From NCBI GenBank assembly GCA_018660265.1, contig JABJKS010000059.1, positions 124,001 through 188,000 of the forward strand: a DNA stretch of 64,000 bases, in the 5' to 3' direction. Below the pieces are notes generated by a model that ran no database searches, was not told where the DNA came from, and was given only the letters and a program-made list of their open reading frames with translations. Both the position numbers and the translations under genes were made by a program. Shown piece after piece: positions 18,276 through 27,187 of the stretch (positions within the stretch are counted from its first letter, which is position 1; each line of letters opens with the position of its first letter). Origin of the DNA: Rhodospirillaceae bacterium. Its GTDB lineage: Bacteria; Pseudomonadota; Alphaproteobacteria; GCA-2731375.

Positions 18276-19237
18276 GCGGACCAACCTTCCTTCAGAAAAC
18301 CATCCACGGTGCGCTGCAACGCCCCGCGTTGGTTCTCGATCAACAATGAATGGGTGCCGCCGCCGACCAGCACATAGCGCCGCTCCGCCGTATTGGACAA
18401 AAGATCAAACAACGCCTTGCCTTGTTCCGGTCGGGTTTCCCGGTCCCATTCGCCGACAATGATCATGGTGGGTGCCTGGATCAGGCTGGGATCATAAGGT
18501 TGCTGCTTGCCCAACAGACGTTTCTGTACATCCTTGACCACGCCGGCAGGGGCGCGGGCTTGCGGTGGGTCGTGTCGGGTGGCCTCTGGGTCCGAGGCCA
18601 GGAATGCCGTTGTCCAGGTCTTCATATGCGCCGGCGTGGCGATGGTGGAAATCTGGCTGTCGTCCAGTTCCCGGCACCAACGGGTGATCGCCGCCTCGGC
18701 ATCCACCATGCGGTAGGCTCCCGGCATTTGCCCCGTTGATATGGCACCGCCGGTTCCCATCCATGCCGCCCCATAGAGGACCAGACGCTCCACTTTTTCC
18801 GGACATTGCCCGGCATAAGTACCGCCAATCATGGTGCCCCATGAATAGCCGATCAGGGCCAGGCGGGGTAGCGACCGCTGAGCCAGAATAAAATCAACAA
18901 CCCGGCTCACATCGGCTACGGCATCGTCTGTATCCACCACAGGCGGGTTGTCCTCTGCCGGTACGGACATTTCCGCCGGCCGGTCCGATGCGCCATAGCC
19001 CAACAGATCAACGCACCAGATGTCAAAGCCGGCCCTGGCCATGATATCCATCCAAGAGACGCCATCTATGGCATAATCGAACGTCGCGGTGGATGGATAG
19101 GTCGCGCCATGGACGAACAGTACGGTTTCCGCCGGGTTGAACGTATCGCGATGCGCCAAACGCTTGTTGCGCACAAAAACGGACAGGCCCGGCCAGGCGC
19201 TTTCGACACGATGGTCAGTGATGCTCAGGTCTGACAT
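18272..19237 (-). CDS. Alpha/beta hydrolase
   Basis: A 321-residue alpha/beta hydrolase. The start at ATG 19237 has GGAG eight bases upstream; an in-frame start further upstream would run into the SDR gene. The oxyanion region is LFVHGATYPST, the nucleophile elbow is GYSWGTM, and the acid and His are likely in GEWDRETRPEQ and GGGTHSLLIE. No signal peptide is visible. It sits in the minus-strand catabolic operon between an SDR and a GST. It probably cleaves an ester, thioester, lactone or C-C bond of an intermediate. Confidence 0.87.
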   Translation of the reverse strand: MSDLSITDHRVESAWPGLSVFVRNKRLAHRDTFNPAETVLFVHGATYPSTATFDYAIDGVSWMDIMARAGFDIWCVDLLGYGASDRPAEMSVPAEDNPPVVDTDDAVADVSRVVDFILAQRSLPRLALIGYSWGTMIGGTYAGQCPEKVERLVLYGAAWMGTGGAISTGQMPGAYRMVDAEAAITRWCRELDDSQISTIATPAHMKTWTTAFLASDPEATRHDPPQARAPAGVVKDVQKRLLGKQQPYDPSLIQAPTMIIVGEWDRETRPEQGKALFDLLSNTAERRYVLVGGGTHSLLIENQRGALQRTVDGFLKEGWSA

Positions 19238-19259
19238 TGGCGTTGCTCCATAGACATTG

Positions 19260-20036
19260 CTAATCGACGGTCCAACCGCCATCGACCAGCAGAGAGGTTC
19301 CCGTGATCATAGAGGCGGCGGGAGAGGCCAGAAACAACACGGCGGCGGCGACATCGCCGATCTGGCCCAGGCGGGGTAATTTGATCTTGCCCTCTACATA
19401 ATCACGAAAATCCTTTTGCGCCAAACCGGCCTTGGTCATGGGTGTTTCGACAAAGGTCGGGGCTACGGAATTTACGCGAATATTTTGATCCGCCAATTCA
19501 AAAGCCATGGCTTTGGTCAGGCCCTCAATGGCGAATTTGGAGGCGGAATAAACACTGCGGTCCTGTAAGGCACGATGGCCCGCCTGGGAAGACATGTTGA
19601 TGATGCTGCCGCCCGTCTTATGCGCGGCCATCAGACGGGCGGCGGCCTGGGCGGCAAAGAAAGCGGCGCGCAGGTTCAGGTCCATAACCATGTCGAAGGT
19701 GTCTTCATCCACCTCCAGAAACGGTTGCGGGTGATTGGTGCCCGCATTGTTGACGAATATCTGAAAGGGAGGCAGTTCACCCAGCGCCTGGGACAGTGCT
19801 GTCGTCTCGGTCACATCACCGACCAGGACATGGGCTGTGCGGTCCAGGTCGATAATTTTCCGGGCGACGGCATCAAGGTCATGCTGGCTGCGTCCAATCA
19901 GGGCGACATCCGCACCCGCACCCGCCAGGGCGACGGCGCAGCCTTCCCCCAAACCGCGGGAGGCACCGGTCACCACGGCCAATTGGCCGTCCAGGCGAAA
20001 GCCCTCAATCGTATTTGCAATGTTCTCCGGGGTCAT
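19260..20036 (-). CDS. Short-chain dehydrogenase/reductase
   Basis: A 258-residue classical SDR. The NAD(P)-binding motif TGASRGLGEG begins near residue 24, NNAG is near residue 90, the catalytic Ser lies in INMSSQAGH, and the YSASK motif follows. Pro-Gly is replaced by VNSVAPTFVETPM after the active site. It overlaps the upstream lambda-crystallin-type dehydrogenase by ATGA at 20033-20036. It is likely an alcohol or 3-hydroxyacyl dehydrogenase working on the same carbon chain as its two oxidoreductase neighbours. Cofactor preference is uncertain. Confidence 0.9.
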   Translation of the reverse strand: MTPENIANTIEGFRLDGQLAVVTGASRGLGEGCAVALAGAGADVALIGRSQHDLDAVARKIIDLDRTAHVLVGDVTETTALSQALGELPPFQIFVNNAGTNHPQPFLEVDEDTFDMVMDLNLRAAFFAAQAAARLMAAHKTGGSIINMSSQAGHRALQDRSVYSASKFAIEGLTKAMAFELADQNIRVNSVAPTFVETPMTKAGLAQKDFRDYVEGKIKLPRLGQIGDVAAAVLFLASPAASMITGTSLLVDGGWTVD

Positions 20037-20977
20037 GCGCTGCTCTGCTTGGCTCTATGGGCGGCCAGGGCCATGAGACGGCGGTCACGCCAATTGCGGC
20101 GTTCCGCCAGTTTGCTGCTGGGTAATACGGCGCGGCGTTCCTTGTCCACGGCACTGATCAGATCCGTGCTCCACGGCGCTGGGTCCGTACGGGATTTTTG
20201 AATGGAATGATACAGCGGCCCCAACCGTTCCGCATAGTCGGCGACGCCGCCCGGGGCATTCATATCAATGGTCTCAAAAGGCCCCATGAAGGACCAGCGC
20301 AGGCCCAGGCCTTCGGACACAGTCTTGTCAATATCTTCGGCTGAGGCATAACCCTCCTGAAACAGATCCCAGGCCTCTCGCAACAGGACCCCTTGCAGGC
20401 GGTTAAGAATAAAACCCTCCACCTCCCGGCGCACCAGGACAGGCGACTGCTTGACCTCAGCCATTAATGCCAGGGCCCCATCGATGGCGTCCTGTGCCGT
20501 CCAGGGCGCGGGGACCACTTCGACCACCGGGGCCAAATAGGGTGGGTTGACCGGATGGGTGACCAGAAATCGTTCCCGGTTCGGGGCACTTTCTGTAAAG
20601 GCGGAACTGGGAATGCCGGAGGTGGAGCTGCCCACGATGGCACCGTCAGCGAGTAAAGGGCCGATGGCATTGGAGATTTCGGTCTTCACATCCGTACGTT
20701 CAAACACGGATTCCTGGATGAAGCGCGCGCCGTCCACGGCATCGCCTAGATTTTCACAAACGGTAATCCGCGCAAGGATCGCCCGGACGTCATCAACCAG
20801 ATTAAAACTTTTCAAATCGTCCAACTGGCCTGTGATAATCTCCATAAATTCGTCGCGTATGGCCGCAGAGGAGTCATAGACGCGCACCTGCTCCCCTGCG
20901 CGGGCAAAGACAATCGTCCAGCCGCCGCCAACCAGGCCGGCCCCGACGATGCCTATATGCCCAGTCATCAGTGTCAC
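20033..20977 (-). CDS. 3-hydroxyacyl-CoA dehydrogenase family (lambda-crystallin / gulonate or carnitine dehydrogenase-like)
   Basis: A 314-residue NAD-dependent dehydrogenase with IGIVGAGLVGGGW as the dinucleotide fold near residue 8. The signature THPVNPPYLAPVVEVVP follows, and EGFILNRLQGVLLREAW gives the C-terminal helical domain. These segments resemble lambda-crystallin (L-gulonate 3-dehydrogenase) and L-carnitine dehydrogenase more than the FadB-type enzymes. The GTG start at 20977 overlaps the last base of the HisD-like stop. An ATG at 20968 is an alternative. It oxidises a 3-hydroxy acid or acyl-CoA, using a conserved His and Asn of the family. Confidence 0.88.
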   Translation of the reverse strand: MTLMTGHIGIVGAGLVGGGWTIVFARAGEQVRVYDSSAAIRDEFMEIITGQLDDLKSFNLVDDVRAILARITVCENLGDAVDGARFIQESVFERTDVKTEISNAIGPLLADGAIVGSSTSGIPSSAFTESAPNRERFLVTHPVNPPYLAPVVEVVPAPWTAQDAIDGALALMAEVKQSPVLVRREVEGFILNRLQGVLLREAWDLFQEGYASAEDIDKTVSEGLGLRWSFMGPFETIDMNAPGGVADYAERLGPLYHSIQKSRTDPAPWSTDLISAVDKERRAVLPSSKLAERRNWRDRRLMALAAHRAKQSSA

Positions 20978-22290
20978 TATGCCGGTTCCACCGCCGTATA
21001 GGGCGGCACGTTACGCCCGCCATAGCGGCGTACCCGTACGTTGGCCTGTTCCGCGTGGCCCGCGAAGCCCTCCAACATGCACAGGCGGGAGCAATATTCC
21101 CCGATCAGGGCCGAGGCCTCGTCGGTTAGGACGCGCTGGTAGGTATGGGTCTTGATGAATTTGCCCACCCATAAGCCGCCCGTATAGCGACCCGCCCGCT
21201 TGGTGGGCAGGGTGTGGTTGGTCCCGATCACCTTGTCCCCATAGGAAACGTTGGTGCGGGGCCCCAGGAACATGGCACCATAGTTGGTCATATTATCCAG
21301 GAAGTATTCGGGGTCTTCGGTCATCACCTGAACATGTTCAAAGGCCAGGCGGTCGGCTTCCGACAGCATTTCTTCGTCACTGTCACATAGTATGACGGCA
21401 CCATAGTTGGCCCAGGATTCACGGGCAATCTCTGCTGTGGGCAGGATCTTCAGCTGACGCGCGATCTCTGCCATGGTGTCTTTGGCCAGGGCCTCTGACG
21501 TGGTCAGCAATACGGCGGGCGAGGTGGGCCCATGTTCCGCCTGGCCCAGCAGATCGATGGCGCAAAGCTCCCCATCACTGCTGTCATCGGCAATGATCAG
21601 GGTTTCTGTGGGGCCTGCGAACAGATCGATGCCGACCCGGCCATAGAGCTGCCGTTTCGCCTCCGCCACGAACATATTGCCGGGCCCGACCAGCATATCG
21701 ACGCCGGTGACGGTTTCGGTGCCCAGGCCCATGGTGGCCACGGCCTGAATGCCGCCCAGGACCAGAATTTCATCTGCCCCGCCCATGTGCATGGCGGCGA
21801 CGATGGCCGGATGGGGGGCTCCCCCCTGGGGTGGGGCGGAGGCAACGATACGGGGGACGCCCGCGACCTTCGCCGTCACCACGGACATATGGGCCGAGGC
21901 GACCATGGGATATTTGCCGCCCGGTACATAACAGCCAACGGAGTTGACGGGGATGTTCTTATGACCCAAGACAACGCCGGGCATGGTCTCAACCTCTATG
22001 TCGCGCAGTGCGTCTTTTTGGTGCTGGGCGAAGTTGCGCACCTGCGTTTGGGCAAAGCGGATGTCGTCCAGATCACGCTTGGCGACATTTGACATGGCGG
22101 CCTCAATCTCTGTCTCGGACAAGCGGAATTTTTCCGGGCTCCAACGATCGAATTTTTCTGACAATTCCCGCACAGCAGCATCGCCGCGCGCCTCAATATC
22201 ACTCAATATGCCCTCGACCTGGACCCGCACCTTGGCATCGGCCTCGTCAACCTCCGCCTGACCAAGCCCTTGTTTCAGGTATCTTGCCAT
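20977..22290 (-). CDS. HisD-family dehydrogenase (histidinol or sulfopropanediol dehydrogenase-like)
   Basis: A 437-residue HisD-fold enzyme. The ATG at 22290 has a GAGAGG ribosome binding site, whereas an earlier in-frame start lacks one. Family motifs include [12 protein letters not shown], the [16 protein letters not shown] segment, [12 protein letters not shown] and [19 protein letters not shown]. The gene stands in a catabolic operon and not among histidine genes. The [11 protein letters not shown] stretch fits the HpsN-type clade (sulfopropanediol 3-dehydrogenase) better than true HisD. By inference it performs an NAD-dependent two-step oxidation of an alcohol to a carboxylate. It appears to be the first gene of the minus-strand operon that runs to 12902. 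Confidence 0.85.
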   Translation of the reverse strand: MARYLKQGLGQAEVDEADAKVRVQVEGILSDIEARGDAAVRELSEKFDRWSPEKFRLSETEIEAAMSNVAKRDLDDIRFAQTQVRNFAQHQKDALRDIEVETMPGVVLGHKNIPVNSVGCYVPGGKYPMVASAHMSVVTAKVAGVPRIVASAPPQGGAPHPAIVAAMHMGGADEILVLGGIQAVATMGLGTETVTGVDMLVGPGNMFVAEAKRQLYGRVGIDLFAGPTETLIIADDSSDGELCAIDLLGQAEHGPTSPAVLLTTSEALAKDTMAEIARQLKILPTAEIARESWANYGAVILCDSDEEMLSEADRLAFEHVQVMTEDPEYFLDNMTNYGAMFLGPRTNVSYGDKVIGTNHTLPTKRAGRYTGGLWVGKFIKTHTYQRVLTDEASALIGEYCSRLCMLEGFAGHAEQANVRVRRYGGRNVPPYTAVEPA

Positions 22291-22353
22291 ATCGCCTCTC
22301 CCATAATTTATTGAGGAGAGCCTAGCCAACATCGCCATTGCGCGCTAGATGCC

Positions 22354-22374
22354 GGTGTGGCTTTTTGCCACGCC
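22354..22374. other. Hairpin in the divergent promoter region
   Basis: GGTGTGGC and GCCACGCC form an 8-bp stem with one wobble pair and a TTTTT loop. It lies in the 149-bp gap between the HisD-like gene (minus) and the monooxygenase (plus). It could be an operator or an RNA hairpin in either leader. The T run sits in the loop and not after the stem, so it is not a typical terminator. Confidence 0.3.
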
Positions 22375-22439
22375 CTTGATGAAACAGGGATAATTGGTGT
22401 TATTAAGGCGGTCAGGATTTGTTGTGAGGTAGGTGAGTG

Positions 22440-23927
22440 ATGAGTGTGCAGGAGACTTCGAACCAGGAGAATGCGGCCAAACGGACACCGCGCATTGCCG
22501 TCATTGGCGGTGGCATGTCGGGAATCTTGACCGCGATCAAACTGCAGGAAGCCGGCATGACGGACTTCACCGTCTATGAGAAAGCCGCCAGCCTGGGTGG
22601 CACCTGGCGTGAAAACACCTATCCCGGCCTGTGTTGTGATGTGCCTTCACACATGTACCGCTATTCCTTTGAACCGAATTCGGAATGGAGCCATCGTTTC
22701 TCTCCAGGTGCGGAAATCATGGCCTATTTCGATGGAGTGGCGAAAAAATACGACATTGAGAAGTTCGTCAAATTCAACAGCGAGATCACCTGCGCCCGTT
22801 ATCAAAATGGCAAATGGCATCTGGAAAGTGGCGACGAAACCCTTGATGTGGTCGATATAATCGTCTCCGCCGCAGGTGTCCTGCACAAACCGGTCTATCC
22901 CGATATTGACGGCGTGGATAATTTCGCCGGTGCTGTCTTTCATTCCGCCCGCTGGAACCATGATGTCCCCCTGGACGGCAAACGCGTCGGCATCATCGGC
23001 ACCGGTTCCACTGCCGTGCAGATTACTGCCGATATTATCGACCGCGTGGAACATCTGTCTCTGTTCCAGCGTACGGCGCAGTGGATTTTTCCCCAGGAAA
23101 ATCCGGAATTTTCCGAAAAGGAAAAAGACGTCTTCCGCAATATTCCCGGTGCCATGGATGATCTGTACGCCAATTTGACCAACCTGTTCGCTTCCACCTT
23201 TGGCGAGGCGGTGATTGGCGACGAGGAACAGATGAAATTGATCCAGGACGCTTGCCGCGCCAACCTGGAAGACAGTGTCCAGGACCCTGAATTGCGGGCC
23301 CGCCTGACGCCCGACTATCAGGCCGCTTGCAAACGCTTGATCGTCTCCGACGGTTTTTACGCAGCAATTCAGAAGCCCAATGCCGAATTGGTTACCGATC
23401 AGATCGAACGGGTGGAGGCCGGCGGCGTACGCACCAAGGATGGCCGGCTGCATGAATTGGATGTATTGGTGCTGGCGACGGGTTTCGATGGCCATAGTTT
23501 CATGCGGCCGATGGAGCTAATCGGCAAGGATGGCCTGAACCTGGACGATTTCTGGGCCGACGCGACGCCGGCCCATCGTTCCATCTCCCTGCCCGGTTTC
23601 CCCAACTATTTCATGCTTGTGGGCCCCAACAGCCCCATCGGTAACTTCTCCCTGATCGATATATCAGAGCGGCAGTTGGCTTATGTCATGCAGCTGATCG
23701 ACCTGTGGCGTGGGGGGGAGGTTAATGAGATTTCCGCCAAGCAAGAGTCCATGGAAACTTTCAATGCGACCATTAAAGATGCCATGAAGGACACGGTCTG
23801 GGTGACGGGTTGTCAAAGCTGGTATCTGGATAAAAACGGCAATCCGGCCATGTGGCCCTTCAGCTTTGGCAAATTCTGCGAAGATATGACCGCGCCAAAT
23901 CTGGATGAATTCGATCTGGTGTCCTGA
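22440..23927 (+). CDS. Flavin-containing Baeyer-Villiger-type monooxygenase
   Basis: A 495-residue FAD/NADPH monooxygenase. ATG 22440 is preferred over the adjacent GTG 22437. The FAD motif is VIGGGMSGI near residue 22, followed by SLGGTWRENTYPG. The FxGxxxHxxxW fingerprint appears as FAGAVFHSARW, followed by the NADPH-binding GIIGTGSTAVQI and an ATGFDGH motif. It inserts oxygen into a ketone to give an ester or lactone, or N/S-hydroxylates a substrate. It is transcribed away from the HisD-like operon and followed by yajQ. It may supply esters or lactones to the hydrolases nearby, which is inference. Confidence 0.92.
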   Translation: MSVQETSNQENAAKRTPRIAVIGGGMSGILTAIKLQEAGMTDFTVYEKAASLGGTWRENTYPGLCCDVPSHMYRYSFEPNSEWSHRFSPGAEIMAYFDGVAKKYDIEKFVKFNSEITCARYQNGKWHLESGDETLDVVDIIVSAAGVLHKPVYPDIDGVDNFAGAVFHSARWNHDVPLDGKRVGIIGTGSTAVQITADIIDRVEHLSLFQRTAQWIFPQENPEFSEKEKDVFRNIPGAMDDLYANLTNLFASTFGEAVIGDEEQMKLIQDACRANLEDSVQDPELRARLTPDYQAACKRLIVSDGFYAAIQKPNAELVTDQIERVEAGGVRTKDGRLHELDVLVLATGFDGHSFMRPMELIGKDGLNLDDFWADATPAHRSISLPGFPNYFMLVGPNSPIGNFSLIDISERQLAYVMQLIDLWRGGEVNEISAKQESMETFNATIKDAMKDTVWVTGCQSWYLDKNGNPAMWPFSFGKFCEDMTAPNLDEFDLVS

Positions 23928-23982
23928 ACGGGACTTTGCGCTATGATGATGGCTCTTTAGTCCTAGCGGAAAGCAGATCATT

Positions 23983-24468
23983 ATGCCCTCATTCGACGTC
24001 GTCTCGAAAACTGAAATTGCAGAAGTGGATAACGCCATTCAAGGTGCCATGCGGGAGATTTCAACCCGCTTTGACTTCAAGGGCAGTCAATGCACCATCG
24101 AACGGGACGACGTGGTGTTGACGCTGCATGCCGATGATGAATTGAAGCTGAAGCAGATGCAGGAGCTGCTGCGCGGCTATCTGGCCAAGCGCAAGGTGGA
24201 TTACAAGGCCTTCGATTTCAAAGATCCGGAAAAGGCCTCGGGCAACACCATCCGCCAATCGGTGCTGATCAAACAGGGGATTGAGCGGGAATTGGCGCAA
24301 AAGATCGTCAAGGGTGTTAAAGCCGCCAAGCTGAAGACCCAGGTTGCGATCCAGGGCGACGAATTACGCGTCACCGGCAAAAAGCGCGACGATCTGCAAA
24401 CCGCCATCGCCTTGATCAAAGACATGAAGTTGGACCAGCCGCTACAGTATGTGAACTTTCGGGACTAG
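23983..24468 (+). CDS. yajQ: YajQ family nucleotide-binding protein
   Basis: A 161-residue YajQ protein of typical length. The start MPSFDVVSKTEIAEVDNAI, the FDFKGS motif, the KVDYKAFDFKDPEKASG segment and the conserved VRVTGK-like end (ELRVTGKKRDDLQTAI) are all present. Members bind c-di-GMP or other nucleotides and can act as transcription cofactors. There is a 55-base gap from the monooxygenase with AGCAG-like weak ribosome binding sequence. It probably has its own promoter. Downstream lies the higBA pair. Confidence 0.95.
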   Translation: MPSFDVVSKTEIAEVDNAIQGAMREISTRFDFKGSQCTIERDDVVLTLHADDELKLKQMQELLRGYLAKRKVDYKAFDFKDPEKASGNTIRQSVLIKQGIERELAQKIVKGVKAAKLKTQVAIQGDELRVTGKKRDDLQTAIALIKDMKLDQPLQYVNFRD

Positions 24469-24527
24469 ATCGCGATAGATTTGGTTGTCTTCCAATGAAT
24501 GCATAGGCTTTGTTTCACTTGATTTTC

Positions 24528-24551
24528 GTATAGCGTAGCGTTACGCTATAC
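24528..24551. promoter_or_regulatory. Perfect inverted repeat, likely higBA operator
   Basis: GTATAGCGTA (24528-24537) and TACGCTATAC (24542-24551) are exact reverse complements separated by four bases. The right arm ends one base before the toxin ATG at 24553. HigA-type antitoxins bind such palindromes to repress their own operon. TTGATT at 24519-24524 could be a -35 element, so the repeat would cover the -10 region. No Shine-Dalgarno sequence fits between repeat and start codon, which suggests a leaderless or very short-leader transcript. Confidence 0.75.
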
Positions 24552-24552
24552 T

Positions 24553-24834
24553 ATGATAGTGTCGCTTCGTCACAAAGGTTTGCGGTTATTCTATGAAACG
24601 GGCAGCGCCAAAGCGTTACCGTCTGAGCAAGCCTCGAAGATACGCCGGATTTTGACTGCAATTGATGAAGCCAATGACCCAGAGGAGATTGGGTTGTTTC
24701 CCGGTTGGCGGTTGCACCCACTAACTGGAGACATGCAAGGGTTTTGGAGCGTGACCGTCACGGGCAACTGGCGGATTATTTTCCGCTTTGCAGATGGTGA
24801 CGCCTCGGACTTGGATTTCATCGATTATCATTAG
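24553..24834 (+). CDS. higB: HigB-like toxin (RelE/ParE superfamily)
   Basis: A 93-residue toxin with the HigB start pattern MIVSLRHKGLRLFYETGS. It continues with FPGWRLHPLTGDMQGFWSVTVTGNWRIIF and ends in DLDFIDYH. Such proteins are ribosome-dependent mRNA endonucleases. The basic/aromatic residues of the NWRIIFRF strand and the final His are family positions. Toxin precedes antitoxin, as in higBA and unlike relBE. The gene is 15 bases upstream of higA. The start codon directly follows the operator palindrome. Confidence 0.92.
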   Translation: MIVSLRHKGLRLFYETGSAKALPSEQASKIRRILTAIDEANDPEEIGLFPGWRLHPLTGDMQGFWSVTVTGNWRIIFRFADGDASDLDFIDYH

Positions 24835-24849
24835 AGGAGACGTTTTATT

Positions 24850-25149
24850 ATGGCGATGAACAGCCCCGCACATCCAGGCGAGATGATCCGGGAAGAGGTT
24901 TTAAATCCACTTGCGCTGGATGTAACGAAAGCGGCTTCCGTATTAGGCGTGACCCGACCGGCCTTGTCCCGACTGCTGAACGAAAAAGCAGCCCTGTCGC
25001 CGGAAATGGCTTTGCGGATCGAGAAAGCCTTTGGCCCGAAAGCGGATCACCTTATGCGAATTCAGCTCGCATACGACATGATGCGCGCCCGTGCCAAGGC
25101 GGGTCAGCTAAATGTATCGACGGAATATGCTGACCGGTCCTCTGTTTGA
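24850..25149 (+). CDS. higA: HigA-like antitoxin, HTH (Xre) family
   Basis: A 99-residue antitoxin of the HigA/VapA type. It begins with the typical PAHPGEMIREEVLNPLAL segment, followed by a helix-turn-helix in VTKAASVLGVTRPALSRLLNEKAALSPEMALRI. It neutralises the upstream toxin and most likely binds the palindrome at 24528-24551. GGAGACG lies upstream of the ATG. The pair is complete and shows no decay. Confidence 0.94.
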   Translation: MAMNSPAHPGEMIREEVLNPLALDVTKAASVLGVTRPALSRLLNEKAALSPEMALRIEKAFGPKADHLMRIQLAYDMMRARAKAGQLNVSTEYADRSSV

Positions 25150-25183
25150 ACGCCAATAGATGGTGCCCCTTATTTCATCCCTC

Positions 25184-25948
25184 TCACGGCGCTTCTATTC
25201 CGACCATTTCGGTGCCGGTGTAAAAAACGTCCGTGTTATCATAATCGACGAAATTCTTCATGCCGTCGGGCTCGATATGGTCGCGATAGCGGTCCCAGCC
25301 GGATGGGTCGGGGAAGTATAGTTCCGCCATGCCGGCATAGGTTTCGCTGCTGGGATCCAGGCTGTGGCTGACCACATAGCGAAAGCCGCCCACCGCCTCC
25401 ATTGTGTTGCGGACATTGGGGACGTGTTCGTTCAGCCAACAATCAAAAAATTCCCCACTGTCCTTACCGGCCTTGAGGGCGACCAGGAACGTGACTTTGA
25501 AAAACCCGCTACGGGTACAGGGGAAGGGCGGGTTCAGGGTCAGGGGGTTCAGGGGCAGGGCACCGTCCATGATGACATATTCCCGCGTTGCCCATGGCCA
25601 ATAGGGCGCCGCCCGTTCCTGAAAGCTGTCGGCGGGAACCTCACCATGGGCGGATGTTGACGGCGGTGGGGCCTGGTCAAACCAAAGCTGCGCCATACCA
25701 TCCCAAGGGTGGGGCTTGTCATGCTGGGGGTCGAACAAGATGCCAAGATATCGCGATGCAGTCAGGCTGGCCGTTGCCCCGCCTTGTTCATTGCGGGCGA
25801 TGACGGCAGGCATGTGATTGGCAAACCAGTGGACGATCAATTCTTCCCGGCTGGCATGCGCCCGGCGCTTGATCAGATATATCATCTTGGCACCCGGCGT
25901 CGCTTGGGGAGTCGCTGTGGGCGTCGCTTGGGATACTGATGGCGTCAT
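25184..25948 (-). CDS. EthD-domain protein (two dimeric alpha/beta barrel units)
   Basis: A 254-residue protein with two EthD-like halves: about 22-120 (MIYLIKRRAHASREELIVHWFANHMP) and about 145-245 (FFKVTFLVALKAGKDSGEFFDCWLNEHVPNV). The HxP-type motif of the ferredoxin-like dimeric barrel is seen in both (HMP, HVP). EthD proteins accompany degradation of ethers, polyketides or aromatics, but the biochemical role is rarely known. The N-terminal tail SQATPTATPQATPG is a degenerate repeat, with 13-bp copies at 25906-25918 and 25930-25942. The ATG at 25948 has GAGG upstream. It faces higA convergently. Confidence 0.82.
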   Translation of the reverse strand: MTPSVSQATPTATPQATPGAKMIYLIKRRAHASREELIVHWFANHMPAVIARNEQGGATASLTASRYLGILFDPQHDKPHPWDGMAQLWFDQAPPPSTSAHGEVPADSFQERAAPYWPWATREYVIMDGALPLNPLTLNPPFPCTRSGFFKVTFLVALKAGKDSGEFFDCWLNEHVPNVRNTMEAVGGFRYVVSHSLDPSSETYAGMAELYFPDPSGWDRYRDHIEPDGMKNFVDYDNTDVFYTGTEMVGIEAP

Positions 25949-25966
25949 GCTGTCATCCTCACTTTT

Positions 25967-26470
25967 TTATGTGTTGTAGAATGTGCCGCCAAACAACCAG
26001 GTTTCGTCGTCTGTGTTGTTGCGAATAGGCAGGCTCATGGTTTCTATTTGCAGATGCTGTAAATCCATATTGTGCGGTTTCAAGCGAAAATATCGCGGCC
26101 TGCCAGAGGCCGCAATTTCATTGCTGATTTGGATCAGATGCTCCACATGCTCGGGATCATTAAAATCCCTTAGTGTCTCTCCTGTTCGGTCAATGCTGAA
26201 GCGGGCGACAATTTCCGTTCCCAGCAGCCGATAACGCCAATCGGTGTTTCCTTCGACTGGTTCCAGAACGAAAACATGCTTGGCAAGACCCGACCGTGCC
26301 AGCTCCGGCAGTTTAAAATCGCGCCAAAAGGGCAGGCCTTGGGCCGCTGACATCTTTTCTTCATAGTAGGCCGCCAAGGCGCACGCCAGCGGCATTTCCG
26401 GTGCCTCCATCGGCACTAGTTCCAAATAGGGTAATCCCGTTCCCAGATATTTGCCGTCGCTATAAGGCAT
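25967..26470 (-). CDS. PAS_5-type PAS domain protein
   Basis: A 167-residue protein starting at ATG 26470. The frame is open further upstream, but that stretch is only the shadow of the GST gene. The sequence has a GLPFWRDFKLPEL segment, WRYRLLGTEIV, FSIDRTGETLRDF and a SLPIRNNTDDETWLFGG end. This is the pattern of the short PAS_5 proteins abundant in Rhodospirillales. They lack an output domain and their function is unknown. It follows the GST gene by 25 bases and precedes the EthD gene on the same strand, so these may be co-transcribed. Confidence 0.8.
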   Translation of the reverse strand: MPYSDGKYLGTGLPYLELVPMEAPEMPLACALAAYYEEKMSAAQGLPFWRDFKLPELARSGLAKHVFVLEPVEGNTDWRYRLLGTEIVARFSIDRTGETLRDFNDPEHVEHLIQISNEIAASGRPRYFRLKPHNMDLQHLQIETMSLPIRNNTDDETWLFGGTFYNT

Positions 26471-26495
26471 GCCGCTCAGATCGATATCGTGGTTA

Positions 26496-27107
26496 CTATG
26501 ATGCGGTGTTTTTGAAGCTGTCCCGCTCTGCCACGCGGGCGAAATAGGCTTGCAAATTCGGGCTGTTCGCCATGTTTTCCTTACCCTCGGGGAAGGTTTG
26601 GACCCCCGCCAGCATGGGCACAAGGAAGCAGTCGGCCATGCTAAAGCTGTCACCGCCCAGATATCCGTCTGCGACGGCAGCATCCAAAAATTTGAACATT
26701 TTAGGCAGGCGTTTGACCGTCTGGTCGATGACGTCGCGAACCACGTTGCCGTCCTTGTCCTTGTGGAAGGCGTATTCGACGACATATTTGCGCATGATCA
26801 TCTGATCGACAGTGGTGTTTACGGTCATGATCCAGCGGTTCACGACCGCCGCCGCCCGGGGTTCAGTGGGCACCAGGGCGGGGCCGTCAAAGGCCGTGTC
26901 GATGTAGTGCGCAATGGCATAGCTTTCCACCAGGTCCAGGCCGTCGTGGCGCATGACGGGGATGTAGCCGAAGGGATTGATGGCTTTGACCTCGTCCGAA
27001 TGGGGCATGGCGGCGATATGCTCGTATGGCACGCCCTTTTCCTCTGCCACCATACGCACGGTGCGGACAAAGTTAGAGCGCGGGAAGCCGATAATTTCTA
27101 AAGCCAT
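26496..27107 (-). CDS. Glutathione S-transferase family protein
   Basis: A 203-residue GST. The N-terminal half has GFPRSNFVRTVRMVAEEKG (Ser/Asn at the glutathione-activating position) and the cis-Pro region NPFGYIPVM, then DLVESYAIAHYID. The C-terminal helical half carries DSFSMADCFLVPML. The ATG at 27107 has GGAG seven bases upstream. It is distinct from the GST at 17631-18275, with a different N-terminal motif. Its place between PhyH, PAS and EthD genes suggests detoxification or side-chain catabolism, but no substrate is evident. Confidence 0.88.
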   Translation of the reverse strand: MALEIIGFPRSNFVRTVRMVAEEKGVPYEHIAAMPHSDEVKAINPFGYIPVMRHDGLDLVESYAIAHYIDTAFDGPALVPTEPRAAAVVNRWIMTVNTTVDQMIMRKYVVEYAFHKDKDGNVVRDVIDQTVKRLPKMFKFLDAAVADGYLGGDSFSMADCFLVPMLAGVQTFPEGKENMANSPNLQAYFARVAERDSFKNTAS

Positions 27108-27187
27108 GAGGTGTCTCCATTCGAATAATTTTTATCCAGTGGCAGACATTGTTGGCCGGAATGATGGCCCGTGGCAAGACTATAACG

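Noticed and set aside
26471-26785. N-terminal extension of the PAS_5 gene
   Set aside because: It overlaps the GST gene in another frame. The protein begins sensibly at ATG 26470 after the GST stop.
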